Counted from the stretch's first letter, positions 1 to 8,635 are shown. The stretch is 48,398 nucleotides of DNA from Bacteroidales bacterium UBA1794 (GCA_002315435.1 DCFW01000039.1:1-48398), one strand, 5' to 3'. Translations and numbers: made by a program. Notes: generated by a model from the letters alone, not told the origin.

Positions 1-60
1 CCTTTATCAGGACTAGACAATTTGTTTTTAAAGGAAGTTCTTGAAATTTCATTTAATTGA
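1..60. other. Ambiguous coding edge at the left end of the window
   Basis: Two short frames run off the left edge. On the plus strand, frame 1 is open to a TGA at 58-60 and could be the last 19 codons of a gene. On the minus strand an ATG at 52-50 opens a frame (MKFQELPLKTNCLVLIK) that leaves the window. Both are too short to judge and they exclude each other in practice. No family is recognisable in either. Confidence 0.2.
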
Positions 61-122
61 TTTGGTGAACTGAACTGCTTGAATTTACAAAAACAAACAG
101 TTGAGTTCACCAAATCAATTAA
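53..122. repeat. Long inverted repeat, 25-bp arms
   Basis: Arms at 53-77 and 98-122 are complementary with one mismatch and flank a 20-base spacer. The outer arm carries TTAATTGATTTGG. The inner sequence has no T-run, so it is not a classical terminator. The AATCAATTAATTG core recurs in perfect palindromes near the right end of the window (47564-47581 and 47651-47670). Confidence 0.7.
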
Positions 123-507
123 TTGGGTTTATTGCAGGCTGGTAACAATTCCAAAGCTACAGGCTTGATGGAAGATGAACGCAAGCGGACTCTTTGGTAA
201 ATACTCACCTGTATATTTTATGCTGTACGATGAAGGGTGAAGGGTGGAAAAGAAAAATTCGTGCCTTCATGCATTCACTCGTAAATTACTGTAAGTAAGA
301 GAGTTTGAAAGGTGAAGGCTTGTTTTACATTTTTGTGTAGTCGTATTATATCGAGTGAAGGCAAGTTTGATACCGGTTGCTTTGATATATACCTTTAACA
401 GTTCATCCTATATAGGATCATGGGACAATGGTATATAGGTTTGCACCTCAAACCTATATACCATCGCACCCCACTCCTATTATGGTTTGAGAAATTATTC
501 TAACCTT
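123..507. other. Gene-free stretch between the left edge and hisB
   Basis: No credible coding frame is seen. The stretch contains a short GAAGGGTGAAGGGTG direct repeat near 232-247. It also contains a perfect 14-bp palindrome (ATCCTATATAGGAT, 405-418) and a 16-bp hairpin at 428-464. Several GTGAAGG/CCTTCAC words occur in both orientations between 230 and 365. Nothing else is recognised. Confidence 0.5.
428..464 (-). terminator. Perfect 16-bp hairpin downstream of hisB
   Basis: ATGGTATATAGGTTTG (428-443) and its exact complement (449-464) are separated by five bases. It lies 44 bp past the hisB stop codon on the transcribed side, so it may end or stabilise the his transcript. There is no T-run on either side, so intrinsic termination is uncertain. 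It could instead be a processing or REP-like element. Confidence 0.45.
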
Positions 508-1623
508 TTAGAGAATACCCTTGGATGAAGGCAATTCAAAATGATATATATCCCTTCGTGCGGCATTTTTCAATGCTCTTGCCAAAGCTTTGAATATACC
601 TTCAATTTTGTGGTGTTCGTTCATTCCTTCAGCTTTAATATTCAAATTCATTTTTGCTGCATCACTCAATGATTTGAAGAAATGCAGAAACATCTCTGTT
701 GGCATATCCCCTATCTTCTCACGGTTGAACTCTGCATCCCAAACAAGCCATGAACGACCGCCAAAATCAAGAGCTACCTGACAAAGACAATCGTCCATAG
801 GCAAACAAAATCCATAACGCTCAATGCCACGTTTGTCGCCTAATGCCTTATAGATACATTCACCTAAAACAATTGCGGTATCCTCAATGGTATGATGCTC
901 ATCCACATTTAAATCACCTTTTACCTTGACAGTCAAGTCAAATCCTGAATGCTTGCCGATCTGATCAAGCATATGATCAAAGAATCCAAGTCCCGAATTT
1001 ATATTGGTTTTACCGGTACCATCAAGATTAAGAGAAACATATATATCCGTTTCTTTCGTGGCACGATGTACCTCGGCTAGGCGTTCACCGGCAAAAAGAT
1101 ATTCAGCGACTTTATCCCACTTGTCTGTGTGAAGTGCAACGACCGACTTCAAGTCATCACGCAAAGGATCACTACCCAAATAAATAACTTTACACCCAAG
1201 ATTCTTGGCGAGCTCCACATCCGTTGGTCTGTCACCAATAACATAACAAGCCGACAAGTCATACTCCTCGTTGTTGATGTATTTGGTTAACATTCCCGTA
1301 CGAGGCTTGCGTGTATCTGCATTATCTGCAGGCATACTACGGTCTATCAGAATATCATCAAACTCTATTCCCTCACCTTTTAATGTTTTCAGAATTAAAT
1401 TTTGTGAGGGCCAGAAAGTATCTTCAGGGAAAGAGTCAGTACCTAAACCATCTTGATTGCTCACCATCACAAATTCATAATCGAGTTTCGAACGAATGAA
1501 ACCTAAATTCTTAAACACTCCGGGAATGAATTCCAACTTATCAAGCGAATCAAGCTGATAATCAATAAGCGGTTCCACTACGATAGTTCCGTCACGATCA
1601 ATAAACAATACTTTCTTTTTCAT
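508..1623 (-). CDS. hisB: Bifunctional histidinol-phosphatase / imidazoleglycerol-phosphate dehydratase
   Basis: It catalyses steps 6 and 8 of histidine biosynthesis in the cytoplasm. The N-terminal HAD phosphatase (about 1-165) shows the DxDGT nucleophile motif D9-R-D11-G-T13. The dehydratase domain (about 180-371) shows the metal-binding FFDHM, EHHTIED and EHHKIEG motifs. At 371 aa it has the size of fused HisB proteins such as that of E. coli. Oddity: the phosphatase zinc loop known from E. coli HisB (Cys-x-His...Cys-x-Cys) is D94-R-S96...A102-D-T104 here, so the zinc ligands are missing. The ATG overlaps the hisC stop (ATGA), which suggests translational coupling. It is the last gene of the his operon. 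Confidence 0.96.
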   Translation of the reverse strand: MKKKVLFIDRDGTIVVEPLIDYQLDSLDKLEFIPGVFKNLGFIRSKLDYEFVMVSNQDGLGTDSFPEDTFWPSQNLILKTLKGEGIEFDDILIDRSMPADNADTRKPRTGMLTKYINNEEYDLSACYVIGDRPTDVELAKNLGCKVIYLGSDPLRDDLKSVVALHTDKWDKVAEYLFAGERLAEVHRATKETDIYVSLNLDGTGKTNINSGLGFFDHMLDQIGKHSGFDLTVKVKGDLNVDEHHTIEDTAIVLGECIYKALGDKRGIERYGFCLPMDDCLCQVALDFGGRSWLVWDAEFNREKIGDMPTEMFLHFFKSLSDAAKMNLNIKAEGMNEHHKIEGIFKALARALKNAARRDIYHFELPSSKGIL

Positions 1624-2660
1624 TTGTTGTATGCTTTTAATGCCTCTACCAATGCATTATTCTCATGAGGTGTACCCACTGTTATGCGCAAGCATTGATC
1701 ACACAATTTCACACTCGACCTATTGCGTATGATAATACCCTTATTCACCAAATAATCATAAATACGTCCGGCATCAGTTACTTTAGTCAAAAAGAAATTA
1801 GCATCGCTTGGATAAACGATCTCCACCACATCAAGTTGACGAAACATATCCATTAAACTTTCACGGGCAGCTTTTAAGGTTTTCACCCATCCTTCTACTT
1901 CATAATGGCGTTGCAACATTTTCAAAGCCTCTATCTGGGTCAATTGATTTACGTTGTAAGGATATTTGATTTTACTTAGTATCTCAATGATTTCTTCTGA
2001 AGCAAAAGCCATCCCCAATCGGATAGCCGCACATCCCATTGCTTTGGAAAATGTTTGGAAGACAATCAAATTAGGATACTTGCCCAAAGATCTTATGAAT
2101 GAAGGTTCTGAAGAGAAATCATTGTAAGCCTCATCCAAAATAACCAGTCCTTCAAACGTTTCAAGCAACTTCACTATTTCTTTGCGATTCAGATTATTAC
2201 CTGTTGGATTGTTCGGAGAACAAAGCCAAATGAATTTGGTATGTTCATCTGCTACTTCCAACAGACTCTCTGCTGTGAAATCATACTTACTATTCAACTG
2301 TACTGATCGATATTCCACATCATTCACATCAGCGCATACGGCATACATACCATATGTCGGCTCAATAGCCACCACATTGTCAATCCTCGGCTCGCAAAAA
2401 GCCCGGTAAACCAAATCGATAGCCTCATCACTACCATTACCTAAAAAGATATGTTCGGGACTAATCTCTTTTATATTTCCAATAACGGCTTTCAACTCGC
2501 GTTGACGAGGATCAGGATAACGGTTGTTAGGTGTATTATATGGATTTTCATTCGCATCCAGAAAGATTTGTGCCTGCTTGCCACTATATTCATCACGAGC
2601 AGATGAATAGGGTTTCAAAGCCCATATGTTAGGACGAGTCAGTTCTTTTAATGATTTCAT
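1620..2660 (-). CDS. hisC: Histidinol-phosphate aminotransferase
   Basis: This is a PLP-dependent fold-type I aminotransferase that converts imidazole-acetol phosphate to histidinol phosphate. Visible motifs are PNNPTG near 149-154, DEAYNDF near 176-182 and the PLP lysine in TFSKAMG (about K206). The ATG at 2660 is preferred over an in-frame TTG two codons upstream. This ATG forms an ATGA overlap with the hisD stop, matching the hisC/hisB junction. The length of 346 aa is normal. It is the third gene of the attenuated his operon. Confidence 0.96.
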   Translation of the reverse strand: MKSLKELTRPNIWALKPYSSARDEYSGKQAQIFLDANENPYNTPNNRYPDPRQRELKAVIGNIKEISPEHIFLGNGSDEAIDLVYRAFCEPRIDNVVAIEPTYGMYAVCADVNDVEYRSVQLNSKYDFTAESLLEVADEHTKFIWLCSPNNPTGNNLNRKEIVKLLETFEGLVILDEAYNDFSSEPSFIRSLGKYPNLIVFQTFSKAMGCAAIRLGMAFASEEIIEILSKIKYPYNVNQLTQIEALKMLQRHYEVEGWVKTLKAARESLMDMFRQLDVVEIVYPSDANFFLTKVTDAGRIYDYLVNKGIIIRNRSSVKLCDQCLRITVGTPHENNALVEALKAYNK

Positions 2661-3949
2661 TTGCAATCCTCCAATTTTTTTAAACGAACCGTCACAGCAT
2701 TCTTATGTCCGTCAAGTTGTTCATTGGCAGCCATCACTTCAATAGCCGGACCAATATTACGAATACCTTTAGCTGTCAGTTCCTGGAAAGTTATTTTCTT
2801 CACAAAGCTATCTACACTCACACCACTATAAGCATGTGCATAACCGTTTGTCGGTAAAGTATGATTCGTGCCCGAAGCATAATCGCCTGCGCTCTCGCAA
2901 CTATATGCTCCCAAAAAGACGGAACCTGCGTTGGTTATTTCAGAAGCCACACTCGTATAGTCGGATGTTTGAATAATCAAATGCTCAGGAGCGTATGCAT
3001 TTGACATTTCAATAGCGGTTTGAATATCTTTTACATAGATCAATTTACTATTTGCTAATGACTTGGCTGCAATCTCTTTGCGAGGCAGAACAGCCAGCTG
3101 CTTTTCTACTTCCACTTTCACTTCATCCAATAGTTTCTTTGATGTAGTAATCAACATAGATTGACTATCTACGCCATGTTCGGCTTGTGACAACAGATCA
3201 GCTGCCACAAATACCGGATCGGCCGATTCATCAGCCAAGACTTCCACTTCCGAAGGGCCGGCAGGCATATCAATGGCAACATCACGTAAGGATACCAACT
3301 GCTTTGCCGCTGTAACATATTGATTACCGGGTCCGGCTATTTTATAAACCTTAGGTACTGATTCTGTTCCGTAAGCCATAGCAGCAATTGCCTGCACTCC
3401 TCCTATTTTGAATATCTTATGTACACCGGCTGTTTTAGCGGCAAAAAGTATGGCAGGATGTATCTTACCTTGAGGATTAGGAGGTGAACACAACACAATT
3501 TCAGAGCAACCTGCAATCACTGCCGGAATAGATAGCATGAGCACAGTTGAGAATAATGGTGCAGTGCCACCCGGTATATACAAACCAACCTTTTCGATAG
3601 GTAGCGTCTTCCGCCAACAAGTTACCCCCTCGCAGGTTTCTACCTTATGATTCTCTTTTATCTGTTCTTTATGGAATCGTTCTATATTGCCTTTTGCAAG
3701 TTTTATGGCACTTTTCAATTCATCGGAAATCAATGAATCGGCTTCTTCCATCTCGGTGTCGGTTACTTGTAACGATTGCAAGTCAGCCTTATCGAATTTC
3801 TTTTCCAATGCAATCACGGCTTTGTCACCTTCTGTACGAACCTGATCAATAATCGCTTCCACTGAATCAAACAGAGATTGGGGATTTTGTGCAGGTCGTT
3901 TCAGCAACTCGCGCCAATCATCTCTTGCAGGATTTTCAATTATATTCAT
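2657..3949 (-). CDS. hisD: Histidinol dehydrogenase
   Basis: It performs the last two steps of histidine synthesis, a four-electron NAD-dependent oxidation of histidinol. It is 430 aa, the usual size. It contains the family signature around IDMPAGPSEVEVLADE followed by LLSQAEHGVDSQ, where the zinc-binding Gln and His are found. The C-terminal GTNHTLPTNGYA segment is also characteristic. It follows hisG after 19 bp and overlaps hisC by four bases. Confidence 0.97.
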   Translation of the reverse strand: MNIIENPARDDWRELLKRPAQNPQSLFDSVEAIIDQVRTEGDKAVIALEKKFDKADLQSLQVTDTEMEEADSLISDELKSAIKLAKGNIERFHKEQIKENHKVETCEGVTCWRKTLPIEKVGLYIPGGTAPLFSTVLMLSIPAVIAGCSEIVLCSPPNPQGKIHPAILFAAKTAGVHKIFKIGGVQAIAAMAYGTESVPKVYKIAGPGNQYVTAAKQLVSLRDVAIDMPAGPSEVEVLADESADPVFVAADLLSQAEHGVDSQSMLITTSKKLLDEVKVEVEKQLAVLPRKEIAAKSLANSKLIYVKDIQTAIEMSNAYAPEHLIIQTSDYTSVASEITNAGSVFLGAYSCESAGDYASGTNHTLPTNGYAHAYSGVSVDSFVKKITFQELTAKGIRNIGPAIEVMAANEQLDGHKNAVTVRLKKLEDCK

Positions 3950-3968
3950 ATTTGTATTTTTTATAGTC

Positions 3969-4820
3969 TCACAGTATCATCTTTTCAATAGGAATAACTA
4001 GAATACCTTCCGCTCCCAAGGATTTCAATTTCCCAATAATCTCCCAAAAACGATCTTCTGAAAGAACAGTGTGAATAGAGCACCAACCTTCTTCAGCCAA
4101 AGGCATAACCGTAGGGCTCTTTATTCCCGGAAGCTCTTTGATAATACTCTCCAGCTTATCCTTCGGTGCGTTCATCAATATGTATTTCTTGTCCTCCGCC
4201 TCTCTGACCGCAGCAATTCTAAACAGAAGTTCGTCCAATGTCTTACGCTTTTCAGGAGACATTTTTTTATAGCCAATCAGCATTGCCTCACTTCTCATCA
4301 CCACTTCCACTTCCTTCAATCGGTTGCTCACCAATGTAGATCCGGAACTAACAATATCGAATATAGCATCGGCCAACCCTATCCCCGGAGAAACCTCAAC
4401 AGAGCCTGTGATCACATGAACTTCAGCATGAATACCATTTTTCTTTAAGAATCTACGCAGAATCACAGGATATGAAGTAGCAATCTTCTTGCCCTGAAAC
4501 CAATCCAATCCGGAATAATCAAGATCCTTAGGAATAGCTAAAGACAAACGACATTTGCTAAAATCCAAACGTTTAATGACCTCGGCATCCTCTTCACGCT
4601 CTTCAAATTCATTCTCACCGACAATGCCCAAATCAGCTACACCGGTAGCTACAGTTTGTGGAATGTCATCATCACGAAGAAAGAGAATCTCCATTGGGAA
4701 ATTAGGAGACTGAACTAATAAAGTCCTTTTTGAAGAAGGAACCTTTATATCTGCTTCTTCCAACAATGAAATTGTCTCTTCAAAGAGACGCCCTTTTGCT
4801 TGTACTGCAATTCTTAACAT
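3969..4820 (-). CDS. hisG: ATP phosphoribosyltransferase, long form
   Basis: It catalyses the committed step of histidine synthesis, joining ATP and PRPP. At 283 aa it is the long form. The N-terminal two-thirds is the periplasmic-binding-protein-like catalytic region, with the ATGVADLGIVGENE and DAIFDIVSSGSTL segments. The last 75 or so residues form the ACT-like HisG_C domain that normally binds histidine for feedback inhibition, so no separate HisZ is needed. It is the first structural gene of the operon. Its start lies 33 bp beyond a leader terminator, so expression should depend on readthrough of the attenuator. Confidence 0.97.
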   Translation of the reverse strand: MLRIAVQAKGRLFEETISLLEEADIKVPSSKRTLLVQSPNFPMEILFLRDDDIPQTVATGVADLGIVGENEFEEREEDAEVIKRLDFSKCRLSLAIPKDLDYSGLDWFQGKKIATSYPVILRRFLKKNGIHAEVHVITGSVEVSPGIGLADAIFDIVSSGSTLVSNRLKEVEVVMRSEAMLIGYKKMSPEKRKTLDELLFRIAAVREAEDKKYILMNAPKDKLESIIKELPGIKSPTVMPLAEEGWCSIHTVLSEDRFWEIIGKLKSLGAEGILVIPIEKMIL

Positions 4821-4853
4821 GCTGTTTACTATTTAGAGTTGTTATTTGCGATT

Positions 4854-4887
4854 AAAAAAAAGAGGCTTACCACTATGGTAAGCCTCT
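4854..4887 (-). terminator. his attenuator terminator
   Basis: On the minus strand, AGAGGCTTACC and GGTAAGCCTCT form a perfect 11-bp stem (4861-4887) with a five-base loop. A run of T residues (4854-4861) follows immediately. It sits between the leader peptide and hisG. An upstream segment GGTAGGC (minus strand, 4923-4917) can pair with GCTTACC in the 5' arm, with one G-U pair, and would act as antiterminator. The GGCGA overlapping that segment (4919-4915) can instead pair with TCGCC inside the His codon run (4953-4949). Confidence 0.85.
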
Positions 4888-4925
4888 CTAGTATTTTTTT
4901 AACAATACATCCCTTCGCCTACCGA

Positions 4926-4979
4926 TTATTCGTGAGGTACATGATGATGGCGATGTAAAGTAATAATTATCATATTCAT
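4926..4979 (-). CDS. hisL: Histidine-rich leader peptide of the his operon
   Basis: A 17-codon frame translates to MNMIIITLHRHHHVPHE, with five histidines among nine consecutive residues. It is followed by an intrinsic terminator and then hisG. This is the layout of a classical ribosome-mediated attenuator: stalling at His codons under His-tRNA shortage would free the antiterminator segment. A second in-frame ATG at 4973 could also be the start. The assignment rests on composition, position and the alternative pairings; the peptide is too short for homology evidence. Confidence 0.85.
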   Translation of the reverse strand: MNMIIITLHRHHHVPHE

Positions 4980-4991
4980 TTTATTATGCCA

Positions 4992-5022
4992 CAAAAATAT
5001 ATACTTTTTTATTCATACACAA
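4992..5022 (-). promoter_or_regulatory. Likely his operon promoter
   Basis: On the minus strand the -7 element TATTTTTG (4999-4992) matches TAnnTTTG. A TTGT (5022-5019) lies 19 bp upstream in the -33 position. Transcription would start about 4985, only a few bases before the leader peptide ATG at 4979. Confidence 0.5.
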
Positions 5023-5060
5023 GGAATAGTTTAAAAAAGTAACTTTGAACGCATTTTTTC

Positions 5061-5537
5061 TTATTCTTTATCTTCTAGCTTACAAGGATTAAAATGGAAC
5101 TCTTTCATTGCCCACTCTTGCGGAAATGTAAAATAAGAACACACTGCACGTGTACAAATTTGACCGGTGGAATCAGCTATTGTAGCCTCAATAATGGCTA
5201 TGTTCCGTTTTATCTCAACAAGATGTGCACGTAAAGTGAGTTGCGAGTCATCCGTACTTATTGAATGCTGAAAGCGTGTTTCCATCTTCGCTGTCATACC
5301 GCACGTCTGCATTTTACATACCACAACCCAAGCACATATCTCGTCAAGCAGAACACTTTGAATACCTCCGTGAAGTGTTTTCACCCATCCTTGAAATTGA
5401 GGTTGAGGTTTCCAGAAGCTCACAACGTCATCTCCATCTTCAAAAAATTCCATTTTCACACCGACAGGGTTGTCGGGACTACAACCGAAACAGTTGTATC
5501 CCTCAACGCCTATCCATGGATTCAATATTTTCTTCAT
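5061..5537 (-). CDS. PaaI-type hotdog-fold thioesterase
   Basis: This is a 158-aa single hotdog domain protein. The motif HGGIQSVLLDE (H56-G57-G58, D65) corresponds to the HGG...LLDE active-site helix of PaaI/4HBT acyl-CoA thioesterases. The N-terminus (NCFGCSPDNPVG) carries a Cys pair and an asparagine-proline turn often seen in this subgroup. The substrate cannot be told from sequence. It starts 6 bp after the stop of the DsbD-like gene and is probably co-transcribed with it. Confidence 0.85.
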   Translation of the reverse strand: MKKILNPWIGVEGYNCFGCSPDNPVGVKMEFFEDGDDVVSFWKPQPQFQGWVKTLHGGIQSVLLDEICAWVVVCKMQTCGMTAKMETRFQHSISTDDSQLTLRAHLVEIKRNIAIIEATIADSTGQICTRAVCSYFTFPQEWAMKEFHFNPCKLEDKE

Positions 5538-5543
5538 CGAACC

Positions 5544-7556
5544 TTATTTCTTTGAATTATACTGATCTAATCCTGTCTGCAGGAAGTTAACATATTCTTT
5601 AATGTCTTCGTTATATGAATAAGACTTATTCAAAGGATTACCTGAATTGTCAACCAATACATAGAATGGTTGGGCATTGGCTCCGAATTTTACTCTTTCC
5701 AAATAACTCCATTTATCACCTACAGTTCTCAACTCACGCTGTGAACCATTTTCAGTGATAGCCATAGGAGAAGAAAGAGGAGTTTTGTCGTCAACATATA
5801 ATGAGATCAACACATAATCTTTCTCTATTATTCCACTGACTTTAGTATCAGTCCATACAGCAGCCTCCATTTTCCGACAATTCACACATCCGAATCCTGT
5901 GAAATCAAGCATTACCGGTTTATGCTGTTGAGCTGCATAAGCCATACCCTCTTCATAGTTGGTAAACTTGGCACGCACTTCATGGGTATACAGATTGAAG
6001 TCCTGTGTCTTCATTGGTGGAGCAAAAGCACTAATAGATTTCAACGGTGCGCCCCACAATCCGGGAACCATATATATGGCAAAAGCCAACGAGATCAAAG
6101 CCAAGAAGAAACTTGGTACAGAAACACGACGGTCATCATCATCATGCTTGAACTTGAAGATTCCCAACAAATACAATCCTAATGCGCCAAATAGTACAAT
6201 CCATAATGACAAGAAAGTTTCACGTGAGAGCAGTCCCCATCCATAAGCCAAATCGGCTACAGAGAAGAATTTCAAAGAGAAGGCCAACTCAACAAAACCT
6301 AACACTACTTTTATTTGATTCATCCATCCTCCCGACTTAGGCATTGACTTAAGCCATGATGGGAACAAAGCAAAGATTGTAAATGGTAAAGCCAATGCAA
6401 TGGCAAAGCCGAACATTCCTATTGCCGGAGCCACAATGCTACCTGATGTAGAAGCTTCCACTAACAAGAAACCAATAATTGGACCTGTACATGAGAATGA
6501 TACCAAAGAAAGCGTAAAGGCCATTAAAAAGATACTGATCAACCCGCTCGTCTTACCTGATTTACTGTCAATTGCAGTAGTCCACGACGAAGGCAGAGTA
6601 AGTTCAAAAGCGCCGAAGAATGAAGCTGCAAATGCCACTAATAACAAGAAAAACAAGATATTAAATACGGAATTAGTTGCTAATGAATTCAACGCGCTTG
6701 CTCCGAAAATCATTGTAATGGCCAACCCTAAGAAAACATAGATAACCACAATAGACAATCCATAAAGCCACGCATCACGAATACCTTTTTTCTTATCCTG
6801 TGATCTCTTAAGGAAGAAACTTACTGTCATTGGAATAATTGGCCACACACAAGGGGTAAACAACGCCAACAAACCGCCGAGAAATCCTGCAACAAGGATA
6901 TACAACAAAGAGTAGTCCTTGTGCATGTTATCACCTCCAAAAGAATTTAACTGAGAGATAACCGGTTTCCAAAGATTACTGGTCTTTACCGAATCAGCAC
7001 TTACCTTGACAGGAGCAACAACCGAATCAACAGAAGCTTTAGCTGCTATACTGTCTTTTGTTACAGGCGCATTATTTTTGCCATTATCCACAGCTCCGGC
7101 TACACCCTTGCCTTTAAAATTAAATGAGACATCGGTCGGCGGTAAACAATTTTGGTCATTGCAAGCACCATATTCCATATACCCTTTAGCTACGTATGAA
7201 GGACCTGTAATCTTTATTTTTTGAACAAACGTAACAGACCCTTCGAAAAATCTCAAAGTCATATTGAACATATTGTCAAACTTCTTTATCTCACGACCTT
7301 TCGGAGTTAATTTGCCTACTAGCTCAGCACCCTTCAACGTTTCTGCATGAAATGAAGCGGAGATAGGTCCGTCACTTGGCAAACCCGTAGAATAAACATG
7401 CCATCCCGAAGCGATAGATCCAGTGAAGACAAGTTCAGCTTCCGTATCCGAAACTTTCTTAAAACTTGACTTAAACTTTACAGGATCCTGTATTTGTGCA
7501 GAAACCTGCACTCCCAAAATAATGAGTAACAATAAACTCGTAAGAACCTTTTTCAT
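5544..7556 (-). CDS. DsbD-like thiol:disulfide interchange protein
   Basis: It moves reducing equivalents from cytoplasmic thioredoxin across the inner membrane to periplasmic substrates. From the ATG at 7556 (670 aa) it has a signal peptide (MKKVLTSLLLLIILG). An N-terminal DsbD-like beta domain follows, with a Cys pair (ACNDQNC), then about eight membrane segments with the two membrane cysteines (FTPCVWPIIP and SFSCTGP). The protein ends in a thioredoxin domain with CVNC. All three redox pairs of DsbD are therefore present. An in-frame ATG 17 codons upstream would put a charged stretch before the signal peptide and is unlikely. The Dabb gene lies 29 bp upstream of the start. Confidence 0.9.
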   Translation of the reverse strand: MKKVLTSLLLLIILGVQVSAQIQDPVKFKSSFKKVSDTEAELVFTGSIASGWHVYSTGLPSDGPISASFHAETLKGAELVGKLTPKGREIKKFDNMFNMTLRFFEGSVTFVQKIKITGPSYVAKGYMEYGACNDQNCLPPTDVSFNFKGKGVAGAVDNGKNNAPVTKDSIAAKASVDSVVAPVKVSADSVKTSNLWKPVISQLNSFGGDNMHKDYSLLYILVAGFLGGLLALFTPCVWPIIPMTVSFFLKRSQDKKKGIRDAWLYGLSIVVIYVFLGLAITMIFGASALNSLATNSVFNILFFLLLVAFAASFFGAFELTLPSSWTTAIDSKSGKTSGLISIFLMAFTLSLVSFSCTGPIIGFLLVEASTSGSIVAPAIGMFGFAIALALPFTIFALFPSWLKSMPKSGGWMNQIKVVLGFVELAFSLKFFSVADLAYGWGLLSRETFLSLWIVLFGALGLYLLGIFKFKHDDDDRRVSVPSFFLALISLAFAIYMVPGLWGAPLKSISAFAPPMKTQDFNLYTHEVRAKFTNYEEGMAYAAQQHKPVMLDFTGFGCVNCRKMEAAVWTDTKVSGIIEKDYVLISLYVDDKTPLSSPMAITENGSQRELRTVGDKWSYLERVKFGANAQPFYVLVDNSGNPLNKSYSYNEDIKEYVNFLQTGLDQYNSKK

Positions 7557-7585
7557 AAGTTTTTTTTTATGTGTAAAATAATAAT

Positions 7586-7876
7586 TTATAGTTCGTAATC
7601 CACGCAAGCACGACTTACCTTTAATTCTGCCAATAACTTCCCTGCCGCCACATGATCAGGGGAAACCGCATATTTCTTTACATCTTCAAGAGAATCAAAC
7701 TCACTGACTAAAGCTATGTCATACGCTTCATCAGTATTGATATTGAATGAGACACTAATACTGCGAATTATATCAAGTTTTGAGGGTAAAGCCTCAATAG
7801 CATTTTTAAATGCATTCATCACTTCCCCTTTACGAGGATCGTCTTTCAACTGGAATAATACAATATGTCTTACCAT
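7586..7876 (-). CDS. Dabb (stress-responsive alpha/beta barrel) domain protein
   Basis: This 96-aa single-domain protein begins MVRHIVLFQLK, the typical first strand of the Dabb dimeric ferredoxin-like barrel. It ends with the helix around SPDHVAAGKLL and a final ACVDYEL strand, also typical. Members are small dimeric proteins, several of unknown function and some enzymatic. It is probably the first gene of a unit with the DsbD-like protein and the thioesterase. A minus-strand TACTTTTG (7953-7946) is a possible -7 element upstream, without a clear -33 partner. Confidence 0.85.
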   Translation of the reverse strand: MVRHIVLFQLKDDPRKGEVMNAFKNAIEALPSKLDIIRSISVSFNINTDEAYDIALVSEFDSLEDVKKYAVSPDHVAAGKLLAELKVSRACVDYEL

Positions 7877-7984
7877 AATTCAATTTTTTTACATTATATT
7901 TGTACAATAATTCAACTCTTGCAGAATCCCTTACAGAATTCGTTGCAAAAGTATATATTTTGTATCAAATTTATTCTTAATGAT

Positions 7985-8593
7985 ATGTTAATAATAGGAA
8001 TAGCCGGTGGGACAGGCTCAGGAAAAACAACTGTTGTACGAAGAATTTATGAAAGTTTACCAGAAGGAGAAGTAGTTTTATTACCTCAAGATTCATACTA
8101 TAAAGACAGTAGTGATATTCCGATTGAGCAACGACAATTTATCAACTTCGATCATCCCGATGCTTTTGACTGGAAACTATTAAGTCAGCAAGTGTCAATG
8201 TTACGTGAAGGACAAGCCATTGAACAGCCAACTTACTCATATCTCACATGCACTCGACAAAAAGAAACGATACATATTGAACCACGTGAAGTGATAATTA
8301 TTGAAGGAATATTGGCTCTTAGCAATAAGAAATTGAGAGAACTGATGGATCTTAAAATATTTGTAGACGCCGATCCGGATGAACGTTTGATTAGAGTAAT
8401 TCAACGTGACGTAGTGGAACGAGGGCGAACTCCGGAAATGGTAATGGAAAGATATGCACAAATACTTAAACCGATGCATGAACAATTTATAGAACCCACA
8501 AAACGATATGCGGATCTTATCATACCACAAGGAGGAAATAATAGAGTTGCTATTGATCTGCTTCGACAATTCATTTCAACTCACTTAAAATAA
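7985..8593 (+). CDS. udk: Uridine kinase
   Basis: It phosphorylates uridine and cytidine with GTP or ATP in pyrimidine salvage. The Walker A motif GGTGSGKTT (residues 8-16) follows directly on the start MLIIGIA. The segments LPQDSYYKD and NFDHPDAFDW match the uridine kinase nucleoside-binding region. Length from the ATG at 7985 is 202 aa, normal for the family. A longer in-frame start at 7865 overlaps the divergent Dabb gene and adds a 40-residue AT-rich leader, so it is rejected. Confidence 0.95.
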   Translation: MLIIGIAGGTGSGKTTVVRRIYESLPEGEVVLLPQDSYYKDSSDIPIEQRQFINFDHPDAFDWKLLSQQVSMLREGQAIEQPTYSYLTCTRQKETIHIEPREVIIIEGILALSNKKLRELMDLKIFVDADPDERLIRVIQRDVVERGRTPEMVMERYAQILKPMHEQFIEPTKRYADLIIPQGGNNRVAIDLLRQFISTHLK

Positions 8594-8635
8594 AGAAGTA
8601 AGATCAGAGTGCAAAGAGGAGATAGAAGATCGGTA

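Noticed and set aside
36..127. Invertible promoter (inverton) at the left inverted repeat
   Set aside because: The 20-base segment between the arms contains no TAnnTTTG promoter, and no recombinase gene is nearby.
4071..4448. 125-aa plus-strand ORF inside hisG
   Set aside because: It is antisense to a clearly conserved gene and has no start context or family features.
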